From Sphaerisporangium siamense (lineage in GTDB: Bacteria > Actinomycetota > Actinomycetes > Streptosporangiales > Streptosporangiaceae), in assembly GCF_014205275.1 (NCBI RefSeq), contig NZ_JACHND010000001.1:4898001-4962000 (forward strand): a DNA stretch of 64,000 nucleotides, written 5' to 3'. Each line of letters starts with the position of its first letter. The stretch's first letter is position 1. Shown here piece after piece: positions 49,231-56,483 of the stretch. The notes beneath the pieces are model-generated. The model was not told the DNA's origin. It was given only the letters and a program-made list of their open reading frames with translations, and made no database searches. Made by a program: the position numbers and the translations under genes.

Positions 49231-49665
49231 ATGTCCGCGACCGCACGCGAGGTGTTCGAGCGTTTCCCGTGGTCGGCGTCCGGCGGCATGCCGGAGGAAA
49301 CGCCGTGGGCCGACGACGTCGTCATCGAGACCCCCTTCGCCCCGCCGGGCCGTCCCCGCCGCTGGGAGGGACGGGAGGCGTTCCTCGCCTACGCCGGCCC
49401 CCGCCGTGCCGAGCTCCCCATGCGGCTGGAGCGCCGCAACCTGGTCGTCCACGAGACCGCCGACCCCGAGGTCATCGTCGTCGAGTACGAGCTGGGCGGC
49501 AGGCCGCCGGGCGCGCGGGAGGACGTGTGGGCGCCGTTCATCGGCGTGCTGCGCGTCCGCGACGGGCAGGTGGCGCACTGGCGCGAGTACCAGGACCCGC
49601 TGGTCATGGCCGCCGCCACCGGCACGCTGCCCGGCCTGATCGCGTCCCTGGGCGGCGGCCGGTGA
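49231..49665 (+). CDS. SnoaL-like / NTF2-fold protein, operon partner of the LRR gene
   Basis: The 144-residue protein follows the SnoaL-like pattern (ATAREVFERFPWSASGGMPEETPWADDVVIETPFAPPG, then GVLRVRDGQVAHWREYQDPLVM). The closing motif VRDGKI-HWREYxDP is typical of this limonene-epoxide-hydrolase-like fold; the catalytic Asp/Arg/Asp set is not evident. AAAGGA five bases before ATG 49231 sets the start. The stop overlaps the LRR start (GTGA), so the two proteins are probably made together. Confidence 0.8.
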   Translation: MSATAREVFERFPWSASGGMPEETPWADDVVIETPFAPPGRPRRWEGREAFLAYAGPRRAELPMRLERRNLVVHETADPEVIVVEYELGGRPPGAREDVWAPFIGVLRVRDGQVAHWREYQDPLVMAAATGTLPGLIASLGGGR

Positions 49666-50768
49666 CCACGCTCCCCGTGGGCGTGCTGGTCCGCCGCGAC
49701 GGCGTGGTGGCCGAGCTGCGCGCCCCCGGCCTCGGGCTCGACCGGCCGCCCGCCGAGCTGGGCGAGCTGACCGGCCTGCGGCTGGTCGACCTGGCCTGGA
49801 ACCGGATCACCGCGCTGCCGGCCTCCGTCGGCCGGCTCACCGGGCTCGTCACCCTGCGGCTCGACGGCAACCGCCTCACCGGACTGCCGCCGGAGTTCGC
49901 CGCGCTCCGTTCGCTGCGCGAGCTGCACCTGGACGGCAACGCCCTCGACGCCGTCCCCGGCCCGGTCCTGGAGCTGCCCGGCCTGACCACCCTCTTCCTG
50001 TACGGCAACCGCCTCGCCGCGCTGCCCGCCGGCCTCGGCCGCCTGCGCGGGCTGCGCCACCTCGCGGCCGGCGGCAACGCGCTCACCTCGGTGCCCGGCG
50101 CGCTGTGGGGGCTCACCGGGCTCCGGTCGCTGAACCTGGCGGAGAACGCGCTCACCGAGATCCCCGAGGACATCGGCCGGCTGCGCGACCTGCGCATGCT
50201 CGACCTCGGCCACAACTCCCTGGCCGGCCTCCCCGCCGCGATCGGCGACCTGGAGAACCTCAGCGACTATCTGTACCTCAGCGACAACGGCCTGACCTCG
50301 GTGCCGGCCTCGCTCGGGCGGCTGCGCCGCCTGGCGTACCTCAACCTGACCGACAACCGGCTGGAGACGCTGCCGGAGAGCCTCGGCGACCTCGCCGCGC
50401 TGGTGGAGCTGCGGCTGTACGGCAACCGCCTCACGACGCTGCCGGAGTCGTTCGGCCGCCTCTCGCGCCTGCGCGAGCTGCACCTGCGCGGCAACCGCGT
50501 CGCCGGCCTGCCCTCCGCGCTCGGCGGGCTGCGCGAGCTGCGCGTCCTCGACCTGCGGGACAACGTGCTGACCCGCCTGCCCGACGCGATCGGGGGCCTG
50601 ACCGCGCTGACCCACCTGGACCTGCGGAACAACCGGCTGCGCGACGTTCCCCGCGCGCTCGCCGCGCTGCCGGGCCTGGAGAAGCTCGACCTGCGCTGGA
50701 ACAAGCTCGACCGCGAGCCCGAGGCCGCGGACGCCCTGCGGGAGCGCGGCTGCGTGGTGCTGCTCTGA
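49662..50768 (+). CDS. Leucine-rich repeat protein
   Basis: About fourteen consecutive 23-residue leucine-rich repeats fill residues 35-355, with units such as LRLVDLAWNRITALPASVGRLTG and LVTLRLDGNRLTGLP. The consensus LxxLxLxxNxLxxLPxxxGxL is the small bacterial/plant-intracellular type. There is no signal peptide, membrane helix or kinase, GTPase or F-box domain, so a cytosolic binding platform is likely. The GTG overlaps the upstream SnoaL-like stop by four bases. Stand-alone LRR proteins are uncommon in actinomycetes. Confidence 0.9.
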   Translation: MTTLPVGVLVRRDGVVAELRAPGLGLDRPPAELGELTGLRLVDLAWNRITALPASVGRLTGLVTLRLDGNRLTGLPPEFAALRSLRELHLDGNALDAVPGPVLELPGLTTLFLYGNRLAALPAGLGRLRGLRHLAAGGNALTSVPGALWGLTGLRSLNLAENALTEIPEDIGRLRDLRMLDLGHNSLAGLPAAIGDLENLSDYLYLSDNGLTSVPASLGRLRRLAYLNLTDNRLETLPESLGDLAALVELRLYGNRLTTLPESFGRLSRLRELHLRGNRVAGLPSALGGLRELRVLDLRDNVLTRLPDAIGGLTALTHLDLRNNRLRDVPRALAALPGLEKLDLRWNKLDREPEAADALRERGCVVLL

Positions 50769-50779
50769 CCCTTTCCGCC

Positions 50780-50810
50780 TTGACCTCAACAAAGGTTGAG
50801 GTCACATACT
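50780..50810 (+). promoter_or_regulatory. MerR/SoxR-type promoter with operator palindrome
   Basis: TTGACC (50780-50785) and CATACT (50805-50810) are spaced by 19 bp, longer than the standard 17. The spacer region carries the perfect palindrome TGACCTCAAC (50781-50790) / GTTGAGGTCA (50795-50804). A dyad inside a 19-bp spacer is the hallmark of MerR-family activation by DNA distortion. No MerR gene lies in this window. Confidence 0.8.
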
Positions 50811-50841
50811 CGGTCCCGATGCGACGAGGAAAGGACCGGAG

Positions 50842-51753
50842 ATGAAGGCGGCGGCGTTCGAACGGCCCGGGGGACCCGAGGTGCTCCGGCTCATGGAGGT
50901 GGCGACGCCCGAGGCCGGGCCCGGGCAGGTACGCGTCCGGGTACGGGCCGCAGGGGTCCAGCCCTACGACTGCGCGGTGCGGGCGGGCTGGATCCCGCCG
51001 GGGGTTCCGCCGGACACGCCGAAGATCCCCGGCAACGAGTTCGCGGGCGTCGTGGACCAGGCCGGCGCCGGTGTGACGGGGGTCGCGACCGGCGACGAGG
51101 TGCTCGGGTTCGGGCGGCTCGACGCCTACGCCGAGTACATCGTGGTCCCCGCCGACCAGGTCACCGCGAAACCGGCGGCGATGCCGTGGGAGGTCGCGGG
51201 CGGCTTCAGCGCCGGGGCGCAGACGGCGCACATCGCGCTGCGGGAGCTCGGCGTCGGCGCGGGGGACACGGTGCTGGTCCACGCGGCGGCCGGCGGGGTG
51301 GGCACGATCGCGGTGCAGCTCGCGGTCGCCTGGGGCGCGGCCGTCGTCGGCACGGCGAGCGAGGCCAACCACGACTACCTCCGCGCGCTCGGCGCGGTCC
51401 CGGTCGCCTACGGCGAGGGCCTGGTCGCCCGGGTGCGGGCGGCGGCGCCCGGCGGGGTGGACGCCGCGCTCGACGGGGCCGGCGGCGACGCGCTGACCGC
51501 CTCCCTGGAGCTGGTGAAGGACCGCTCCCGCGTCCTCACGCTGGTCGACCACGGCAAGGCCGAGGCGCTGGGCGTCCGGGTGACGCCCGCCCTGCGCTCG
51601 GCCGCCAGGCTCGCCGAGCTGGCCGGCATGTACGCGCGGGGAGAGCTACGCGTCCACGTGCGCGAGACGTTCCCGCTGGAGCGGGCGGCGGACGCCCACC
51701 GCGCGGTGGAGGCCGGTCACGGGGCGGGCAAGGTCGTGATCACGGTCGGCTGA
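50842..51753 (+). CDS. NADPH:quinone oxidoreductase-like medium-chain dehydrogenase
   Basis: The 303-residue protein is a zinc-free MDR: an N-terminal GroES-like domain (VRAAGVQPYDCAVRAGWIPPGVPPDTPKIPGNEFAGVV) and a Rossmann domain with VLVHAAAGGVGTIAVQLA. The C-terminus has FPLERAADAHRAVEAGHGAGKVVITVG. It lacks the zinc Cys cluster of alcohol dehydrogenases and should reduce quinones or enones with NADPH. GGACCGGAG sits directly before the ATG. Its promoter carries a MerR-type operator, suggesting induction by a redox-active or electrophilic compound. Confidence 0.88.
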   Translation: MKAAAFERPGGPEVLRLMEVATPEAGPGQVRVRVRAAGVQPYDCAVRAGWIPPGVPPDTPKIPGNEFAGVVDQAGAGVTGVATGDEVLGFGRLDAYAEYIVVPADQVTAKPAAMPWEVAGGFSAGAQTAHIALRELGVGAGDTVLVHAAAGGVGTIAVQLAVAWGAAVVGTASEANHDYLRALGAVPVAYGEGLVARVRAAAPGGVDAALDGAGGDALTASLELVKDRSRVLTLVDHGKAEALGVRVTPALRSAARLAELAGMYARGELRVHVRETFPLERAADAHRAVEAGHGAGKVVITVG

Positions 51754-51772
51754 GGCGGCGAGGGCGCCGGCG

Positions 51773-52030
51773 TCAGGCGGGCAGCGCGGCCAGGAGGTAG
51801 GCGAGGCGGGCGGCGGCGTTCTCGACGTTGTCCGCCGTGCCGAGCCGGTAGCCCCAGGAGGTGAGGAACACCCCGTCCGGGGTGCAGGTGACCACCTCGT
51901 TGAGAGTGTTGCTGAAGCGGTTGCGGACGCGGACCGTGACGGGGTTGCCGCCGAGGACGCGGACGGAGAGGTCGATGTGCTCGCGGGCCGCGAGAGCGAA
52001 TCGCTCCAGGCAGGACATGGTGTCCAGCAT
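51773..52030 (-). CDS. Small hypothetical protein, 85 residues
   Basis: I do not recognise a family. The protein is a helix (SCLERFALAAREHIDLSV), a beta hairpin (VTVRVRNRFSNTLNEVVTCTPDGVFLTSWGYRLG) and a C-terminal helix (NVENAAARLAYLLAAL). It has no signal peptide. ATG 52030 is well supported by GGAGGTGA six bases upstream. It follows the DUF5753 regulator gene by 187 bases in the same direction. Its upstream region has the palindrome at 52128 and a half-site resembling the operator at 53422. Confidence 0.7.
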   Translation of the reverse strand: MLDTMSCLERFALAAREHIDLSVRVLGGNPVTVRVRNRFSNTLNEVVTCTPDGVFLTSWGYRLGTADNVENAAARLAYLLAALPA

Positions 52031-52092
52031 GCTCAATCACCTCCGCTTCGACCAGAGAAGTCAGGATTGCATGATCTTGGCGAAGCGGGCAA

Positions 52093-52139
52093 GCAATTGT
52101 GGGGTTTAAGGGACGATTGTTAGTAGTCCGAATATTCGG
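52093..52139. promoter_or_regulatory. Possible operator region upstream of the 85-residue gene
   Basis: CCGAATATTCGG (52128-52139) is a perfect 12-bp palindrome. GCAATTGT (52093-52100) equals half of the 18-bp palindrome at 53422. Both lie in an A+T-rich stretch 60-110 bases before the 85-residue gene. Confidence 0.45.
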
Positions 52140-52217
52140 GGCGTTCATCAAGACTGGTTAGTGCATATTTATGCAGATATTTCGGTTCGCCATCCTGATG
52201 GTATGGGCCGCCGGAAG

Positions 52218-53075
52218 TTACGGCCCCACCGGGTCGGCGAAGTCCACGAGCACGCGGACGATCACCTCGCGCGCCTTCTCGCGGAACACCGCGACCTCGC
52301 ACAGATCCTCGAACGCGCCCGTGTAGAAGGCCACGTCCTCGGGGTCGCGGAGCTGGAAGTCCTTGGTGCGCGTCGGAACGGCCACCAGCGAGTCGTTGTA
52401 GATCCAGAAGCCGTTGAGCAGCGCGGACGGCAGCTCGGCCGCGAAGGGGATCACCCCGAACTCGACGTTGGGCAGCGTGGTGACGGCGAGCAGCCGGTCG
52501 AGCTGGCCGCGCATCACGTCGGCGGGCGCGAGGCGGTAGCGCAGGGCGGCCTCGGGCAGCACGAACCGGAACCGCCGCTCCTGGTCGTACAGGATCTCCT
52601 GGCGGCGCATGCGGACGCGGATCGCGGCGTCGACGTCGTCGGTGGCGCCGTAGACCCGGCGCACCTTGCAGAAGATGTGCCGGGCGTACTCGGCCGTCTG
52701 GAGCAGGCCGATGATGACGGCGGGCTCGAACACGCGGAAGAGGCGGGTGCGCGACTCCAGGTCACGCACGTCCTCCTGGAGCGCGGCGAGCCCGCTCTTG
52801 TGGCGCTGCCTCCAGGACTCCTGCCGTTCGAGGAGCCCGACGGCCTCGGCGATCAGCTGGTCGATCACCTCGGGCGTCGCCTCGACGGCCTGGCCCCACA
52901 TCACCACGTCGTCCTCGGTCGCGGTCTGCCGGGCGTTCTCGATGCGCGAGACCTTGGACGCCTGCCAGTTCAGCCGCGCCGCGAGGTCCTTGCCGGAGAG
53001 TTGTGCCGTCTCTCGCAGGTGGCGGAGCCGGACGCCCAGGTCGATCCGCGCCTGCTGAAAGCTGCTCACGCTCAC
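52218..53075 (-). CDS. XRE-type HTH / DUF5753 transcriptional regulator
   Basis: Residues about 12-70 are the helix-turn-helix (LGVRLRHLRETAQLSGKDLAARLNWQASKVSRIENARQ). Residues about 100-275 are DUF5753, with FEPAVIIGLLQTAEYARHIF as its signature and PNVEFGVIPFAA later. Unlike the paralogue at 28633, it has no DUF397 fusion. It follows a 77-residue gene in the same direction by 76 bases and probably forms an operon with it. The start is GTG 53075 or 53069. DUF5753 regulators of the WhiJ group act in development or secondary metabolism in Streptomyces; the role here is unknown. Confidence 0.9.
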   Translation of the reverse strand: MSVSSFQQARIDLGVRLRHLRETAQLSGKDLAARLNWQASKVSRIENARQTATEDDVVMWGQAVEATPEVIDQLIAEAVGLLERQESWRQRHKSGLAALQEDVRDLESRTRLFRVFEPAVIIGLLQTAEYARHIFCKVRRVYGATDDVDAAIRVRMRRQEILYDQERRFRFVLPEAALRYRLAPADVMRGQLDRLLAVTTLPNVEFGVIPFAAELPSALLNGFWIYNDSLVAVPTRTKDFQLRDPEDVAFYTGAFEDLCEVAVFREKAREVIVRVLVDFADPVGP

Positions 53076-53151
53076 CCTCCGGTCGGCGACGGACTCGCAA
53101 GAGGGTAGACCTACAGCGGCCCGTGTGCCAGAGGGATCACCCTATTCGTGA

Positions 53152-53385
53152 TCAGCCGCCGTTCGGCCCCGGTTCCTGGCCGGTCAGGACCGCGCGCGCG
53201 ATCTCGACGAGCAGCGCCCGGGGGACCTCCACGGCCGACTCGCCGGGAAGGACCTCGCGCAGGTCGGCCCGGGCTTCCGGGTCGATCAGCGTCAGGCCCT
53301 GGACGACGATCGTGCCGCGGTCGGTCTCGTAGAGCGAGGGGCAGGCGCCGGCCTCCGAGGTGGAGCCGAGGAACCGAAGACGCAT
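53152..53385 (-). CDS. Small partner protein of the DUF5753 regulator, 77 residues
   Basis: The protein begins MRLRFLGSTSEAGACPSLYE, continues with RGTIVVQGLTLIDPEA and ends in EVPRALLVEIARAVL. This pattern recurs as a small actinomycete protein encoded beside DUF5753 regulators. It is not DUF397, which usually takes this place. ATG 53385 has AAGGAGG six bases upstream. An 18-bp palindrome lies 37 bases before the start. It is likely a modulator of the adjacent regulator (inference from context). Confidence 0.75.
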   Translation of the reverse strand: MRLRFLGSTSEAGACPSLYETDRGTIVVQGLTLIDPEARADLREVLPGESAVEVPRALLVEIARAVLTGQEPGPNGG

Positions 53386-53421
53386 GAATATCCTCCTTCC
53401 CAAATGGCAACCGTAATGGTC

Positions 53422-53439
53422 ACAATTGCGCGCAATTGT
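53422..53439. promoter_or_regulatory. 18-bp perfect palindrome upstream of the small-protein/DUF5753 operon
   Basis: ACAATTGCGCGCAATTGT is fully self-complementary, A+T-rich at both ends and GCGC at the centre. It is the best operator candidate for the downstream regulator. It lies between the DinB stop and the small gene start. Confidence 0.7.
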
Positions 53440-53459
53440 AGGGGATCAGGTGGTGCGGA

Positions 53460-53963
53460 TCAGTCGCCGGTGACGCCGTCCGCCATCTCGCGCAGGATGT
53501 CGATGTGCCCGTTGTGCCGGGCCGTCTCCTCGATCAGGTGGTGCAGGATCCAGCGCAGCGTCACGTGCGTGCCGTCCCTGACGGGCCGCTCGGCCACGGT
53601 GTCGAGGTCCAGGGACGCCACCAGCTCGCGGTAGCGCGCGCACTGCTCCTCGTACTCCTTGAGCAGCTGCTCCAAGGGGATCTCCACGGCGATGCGCATC
53701 TCGCGGTCGGGGTCCTCCTCGGTCCAGGGCGCGCGGTCCTCCTCACCGAAGAGCCGCCACTCGATCCAGGCGAACTCGACCCACCGCAGGTGGCTGACCA
53801 GCCCGCTGATCGTTGTCAGCGGCGAGGTCGCCAGCGGGGCGCGGCGGGCGTCCTCCTCGGACAGGCCCGCGCACTTGGCGTGGACCGTGGCCCGGACGTA
53901 GTCCAGCATGGTGGTGAGTGTGGCGCGTTCATCCCAGGTGGGAGGAATGTCGGTTCGGCTCAT
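53460..53963 (-). CDS. DinB-family protein (DUF664-like)
   Basis: The 167-residue four-helix protein matches the DinB/YfiT-like superfamily: ERATLTTMLDYVRATVHAKCAGLSEEDARR at the start, GLVSHLRWVEFAWIEWRLFG with the first metal His, and LRWILHHLIEETARHNGHIDILRE with the two C-terminal metal His. It may be a thiol-dependent transferase or nuclease-like enzyme. ATG 53963 has GGAGG eight bases upstream, and it overlaps the end of the AtuA-like gene by 35 bases, so it is the last gene of that operon. Confidence 0.85.
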   Translation of the reverse strand: MSRTDIPPTWDERATLTTMLDYVRATVHAKCAGLSEEDARRAPLATSPLTTISGLVSHLRWVEFAWIEWRLFGEEDRAPWTEEDPDREMRIAVEIPLEQLLKEYEEQCARYRELVASLDLDTVAERPVRDGTHVTLRWILHHLIEETARHNGHIDILREMADGVTGD

Positions 53964-55698
53964 GAATGGAGCCTCCTAGACCGGCGTGCCCCTGTCCAAC
54001 GGATATGGGAATAGGAACCACCCGCGCCCGCAGTTCCTCGCCGAGCGCCTTCGCCTGGGCGTCCAGGCGCGGGCTCGCCGCGACGCCCGGGCCGAGCAGC
54101 CCGCGCACCACGAAGTTGAGGGCCCGCAGGTTCGGCAGGCGGTACCGCTCGACCGTCAGCCCGGCCACCGGCGGCAGCAGCGCCCGGAGCCGGTCGGTGG
54201 TGAGGAAGGCGTCCAGCCAGGCGTACGCGGCGTCGGTGCGCACCCAGACCCCGAGGTTGGCGTCCCCGCCCTTGTCCCCGGACCTCGCCCCCGCGACCGT
54301 GCCGAGCGGCGCCTCCCGGACCGGCCCGGCGGGCACGACAGGGGCGGCGGGCTCGGCCCGCGGCCCAGCGTCCCCGGCCGTCGCGGGGTACGAGGCCGGG
54401 CCCGGGTCGCGCCACACGCGCCGGTCCCCGAACCACACCTCGGCGCGCACGTCCCCGGCGGGCACGAAGGACGGCCGGTACACCCCGTACGGGGACGCCT
54501 CGCCCGGCGGGGTGAGCGCGTAGAACCCCGGATAGCTGGCCAGCCCGGTCTCCACGACGGCCGAGGAGAACGCGCGCCCCGCCTTCCTCGGGTCGGTGTC
54601 CATCACCGTGATCCGCAGCAGCGCCACCGCCTCGGGGCCCTGCGGCGCGCCGAGCGGCGTCAGCTCCACGTGGACCTGGCCGAACGCCTCCCGGGGGACC
54701 CGGGCGAACACCGCCTCCTCCGCCAGCCGTGCCTTGGCCGCGATGTCCAGGCCGGTGAGCACGAGCGTCATCGTGTTGCGGTGGCCGCCGAGGTGGTTGA
54801 GCGCCACCTTCAGCGTGCCCGGCGGCGGCTCGCCCCGCACGCCGCTGATCCGCACGCGGTCCTCCCCTTCCCGCGCCAGCCGGATCGTGTCGAAACGCGC
54901 GACCACGTCGGGGCCGAGGTAGCGCGGCGAGTCGATCTCGTACAGGAGCTGCGCGGTGACCGTGCCCACCGACACCCGCCCGCCCGTGCCCGGGTGCTTG
55001 GTGATCACACTGGACCCGTCGGCGCGCAGCTCGACGATGGGGAAACCGCAGCGCGGCAGGCCGGGCACCTCGGTGAAGAAGGCGTAGTTGCCGCCGGTGG
55101 CCTGGCAGCCGCACTCGATGACGTGCCCGGCCACGACCGACCCGGCCAGCGCGTCCAGGTCGTGCGGCCCCCAGCCGTACCGCCACATGCCCGGCCCCGT
55201 CACCAGCGCCGCATCGGTCACCCTGCCCGTGACCACGACGTCCGCGCCGTGCTCCAGGGCGGCGGCGATGGGCCGGCCGCCGAGGTAGGCGTTGGCGGTG
55301 AGCGGCCTCTCCTCCGGTGGCACGCCGAGGGCGGCGAGGTCGCGCCCGGACAGGTCGTCGCCGGTGACGTGCGCCACCCGCGCGGGCAGCCCGAGCCGGT
55401 CCGCCAGCTCGGCCACCGCCGCCGCGCACCCGGCCGGGTCCAGGCCGCCCGCGTTGGAGACGACCTTGATACCCCGGTCCAGGCAGGTGCCGAGCACCTG
55501 ATCCATCTGGGTGAGGAACGTGCGCGCGTACCCCGGACGGCCCTTGAGCCGGTTGCCGGCCAGGATGAGCATGGTCAGCTCCGCGAGCCAGTCGCCGGTG
55601 AGCACGTCGATCGGCCCGCCCTCGACCATCTCGCGGGCCGCCGACAGCCGGTCGCCGTAGAAACCGCTGCAGTTGGCGACGCGCAGCGGCGCCGTCAC
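53929..55698 (-). CDS. AtuA-like acyclic terpene utilisation protein (DUF1446)
   Basis: The 589-residue protein has the DUF1446 pattern: RVANCSGFYGDR, GDWLAELTMLILA, VVSNAGGLDP, ANAYLGGRPIAAALEHGADVVVTGRVTDAALV, and CGCQATGGNY. The C-terminal domain carries ARSGDKGGDANLGVW, as in AtuA-type proteins. Pseudomonas AtuA is required for citronellol/geraniol growth, though its reaction is unsettled. GTG 55698 overlaps the hydratase stop (GTGA). Its 3' end overlaps the DinB gene. Confidence 0.88.
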   Translation of the reverse strand: MTAPLRVANCSGFYGDRLSAAREMVEGGPIDVLTGDWLAELTMLILAGNRLKGRPGYARTFLTQMDQVLGTCLDRGIKVVSNAGGLDPAGCAAAVAELADRLGLPARVAHVTGDDLSGRDLAALGVPPEERPLTANAYLGGRPIAAALEHGADVVVTGRVTDAALVTGPGMWRYGWGPHDLDALAGSVVAGHVIECGCQATGGNYAFFTEVPGLPRCGFPIVELRADGSSVITKHPGTGGRVSVGTVTAQLLYEIDSPRYLGPDVVARFDTIRLAREGEDRVRISGVRGEPPPGTLKVALNHLGGHRNTMTLVLTGLDIAAKARLAEEAVFARVPREAFGQVHVELTPLGAPQGPEAVALLRITVMDTDPRKAGRAFSSAVVETGLASYPGFYALTPPGEASPYGVYRPSFVPAGDVRAEVWFGDRRVWRDPGPASYPATAGDAGPRAEPAAPVVPAGPVREAPLGTVAGARSGDKGGDANLGVWVRTDAAYAWLDAFLTTDRLRALLPPVAGLTVERYRLPNLRALNFVVRGLLGPGVAASPRLDAQAKALGEELRARVVPIPISVGQGHAGLGGSIHEPNRHSSHLG

Positions 55699-56483
55699 GG
55701 GGAGGGCGCCCACGCGGCGGGACGCTTCTCCATGAACGCGCGCAGCCCCTCCTGGCCCTCGGCCGAGGTGAACCGCTGGGCCGACAGCTCCGCCATGCGC
55801 CGCATGCCCTCCTCGACCGGGATACCGGGAACCTCGCGGACCAGCCGCTTGGTGATCGCCAGCGCCTCCGGGCCGCCGCGCATCAGCATGCCCGCGTAGT
55901 GGGCGACGGCCGCGTCCAGCTCCCCGGCCGGGACGGCCCGGGTGAGCAGGCCGATCTCGGCGGCGCGCGCGGCGTCGAAGACCTCGCCGGTCATGAAGTA
56001 CTCGGCGGCGGCGCGCGGCTCCACCCGCCGCAGCACGGTCACCGAGATCATGGCGGGCACCACGCCGAGCCGCACCTCGCTGAACGCGAACGTCGCCGAG
56101 TCCGGCGCGATGGCGAAGTCGCACGCGGCCACCAGCCCGAGGCCCCCGGCGCGGGCGGTGCCGTTCAGCCGGCAGATGACCGGCTTGGGGCTCTTCCAGA
56201 TCAGGCTCATGACGGTGGGCAGTGCCTCGGTGACCGGCGCGGTGACCGGCGCGTCGCCCGGCCCTCCCGCGGGCGCCTGCTCCTTCAGATCGGCTCCCGA
56301 GCAGAACACCGGCCCGGCGCCGGTCAGCACCACCACGCGGACGGCCTCGTCGCCGATGGCGCCGGTCAGCGCCCGCTCCAGCTCGGCCAGCAGCCGGGTG
56401 GACAGGGCGTTCCTGTTGGCGGGGGAGTCCAGCGTGACGGTGGCGACCCCGCCGGCCGTCTCAAGGTGTACCAGCGCGGTCAC
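55695..56483 (-). CDS. Enoyl-CoA hydratase (AtuE/LiuC-like candidate)
   Basis: This 262-residue crotonase has the oxyanion loop VFCSGADLKE and the second loop LNGTARAGGLGLVAACDFAIA, with a Glu in FSEVRLGVVPAM as the likely base. The ending EGLRAFMEKRPAAW is normal for the family. Between two carboxylase genes and atuA, the best role is hydration of the carboxylated product (isohexenylglutaconyl- or methylglutaconyl-CoA), but substrate cannot be read directly. The GTG at 56483 overlaps the biotin subunit stop. Confidence 0.87.
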   Translation of the reverse strand: MTALVHLETAGGVATVTLDSPANRNALSTRLLAELERALTGAIGDEAVRVVVLTGAGPVFCSGADLKEQAPAGGPGDAPVTAPVTEALPTVMSLIWKSPKPVICRLNGTARAGGLGLVAACDFAIAPDSATFAFSEVRLGVVPAMISVTVLRRVEPRAAAEYFMTGEVFDAARAAEIGLLTRAVPAGELDAAVAHYAGMLMRGGPEALAITKRLVREVPGIPVEEGMRRMAELSAQRFTSAEGQEGLRAFMEKRPAAWAPSP

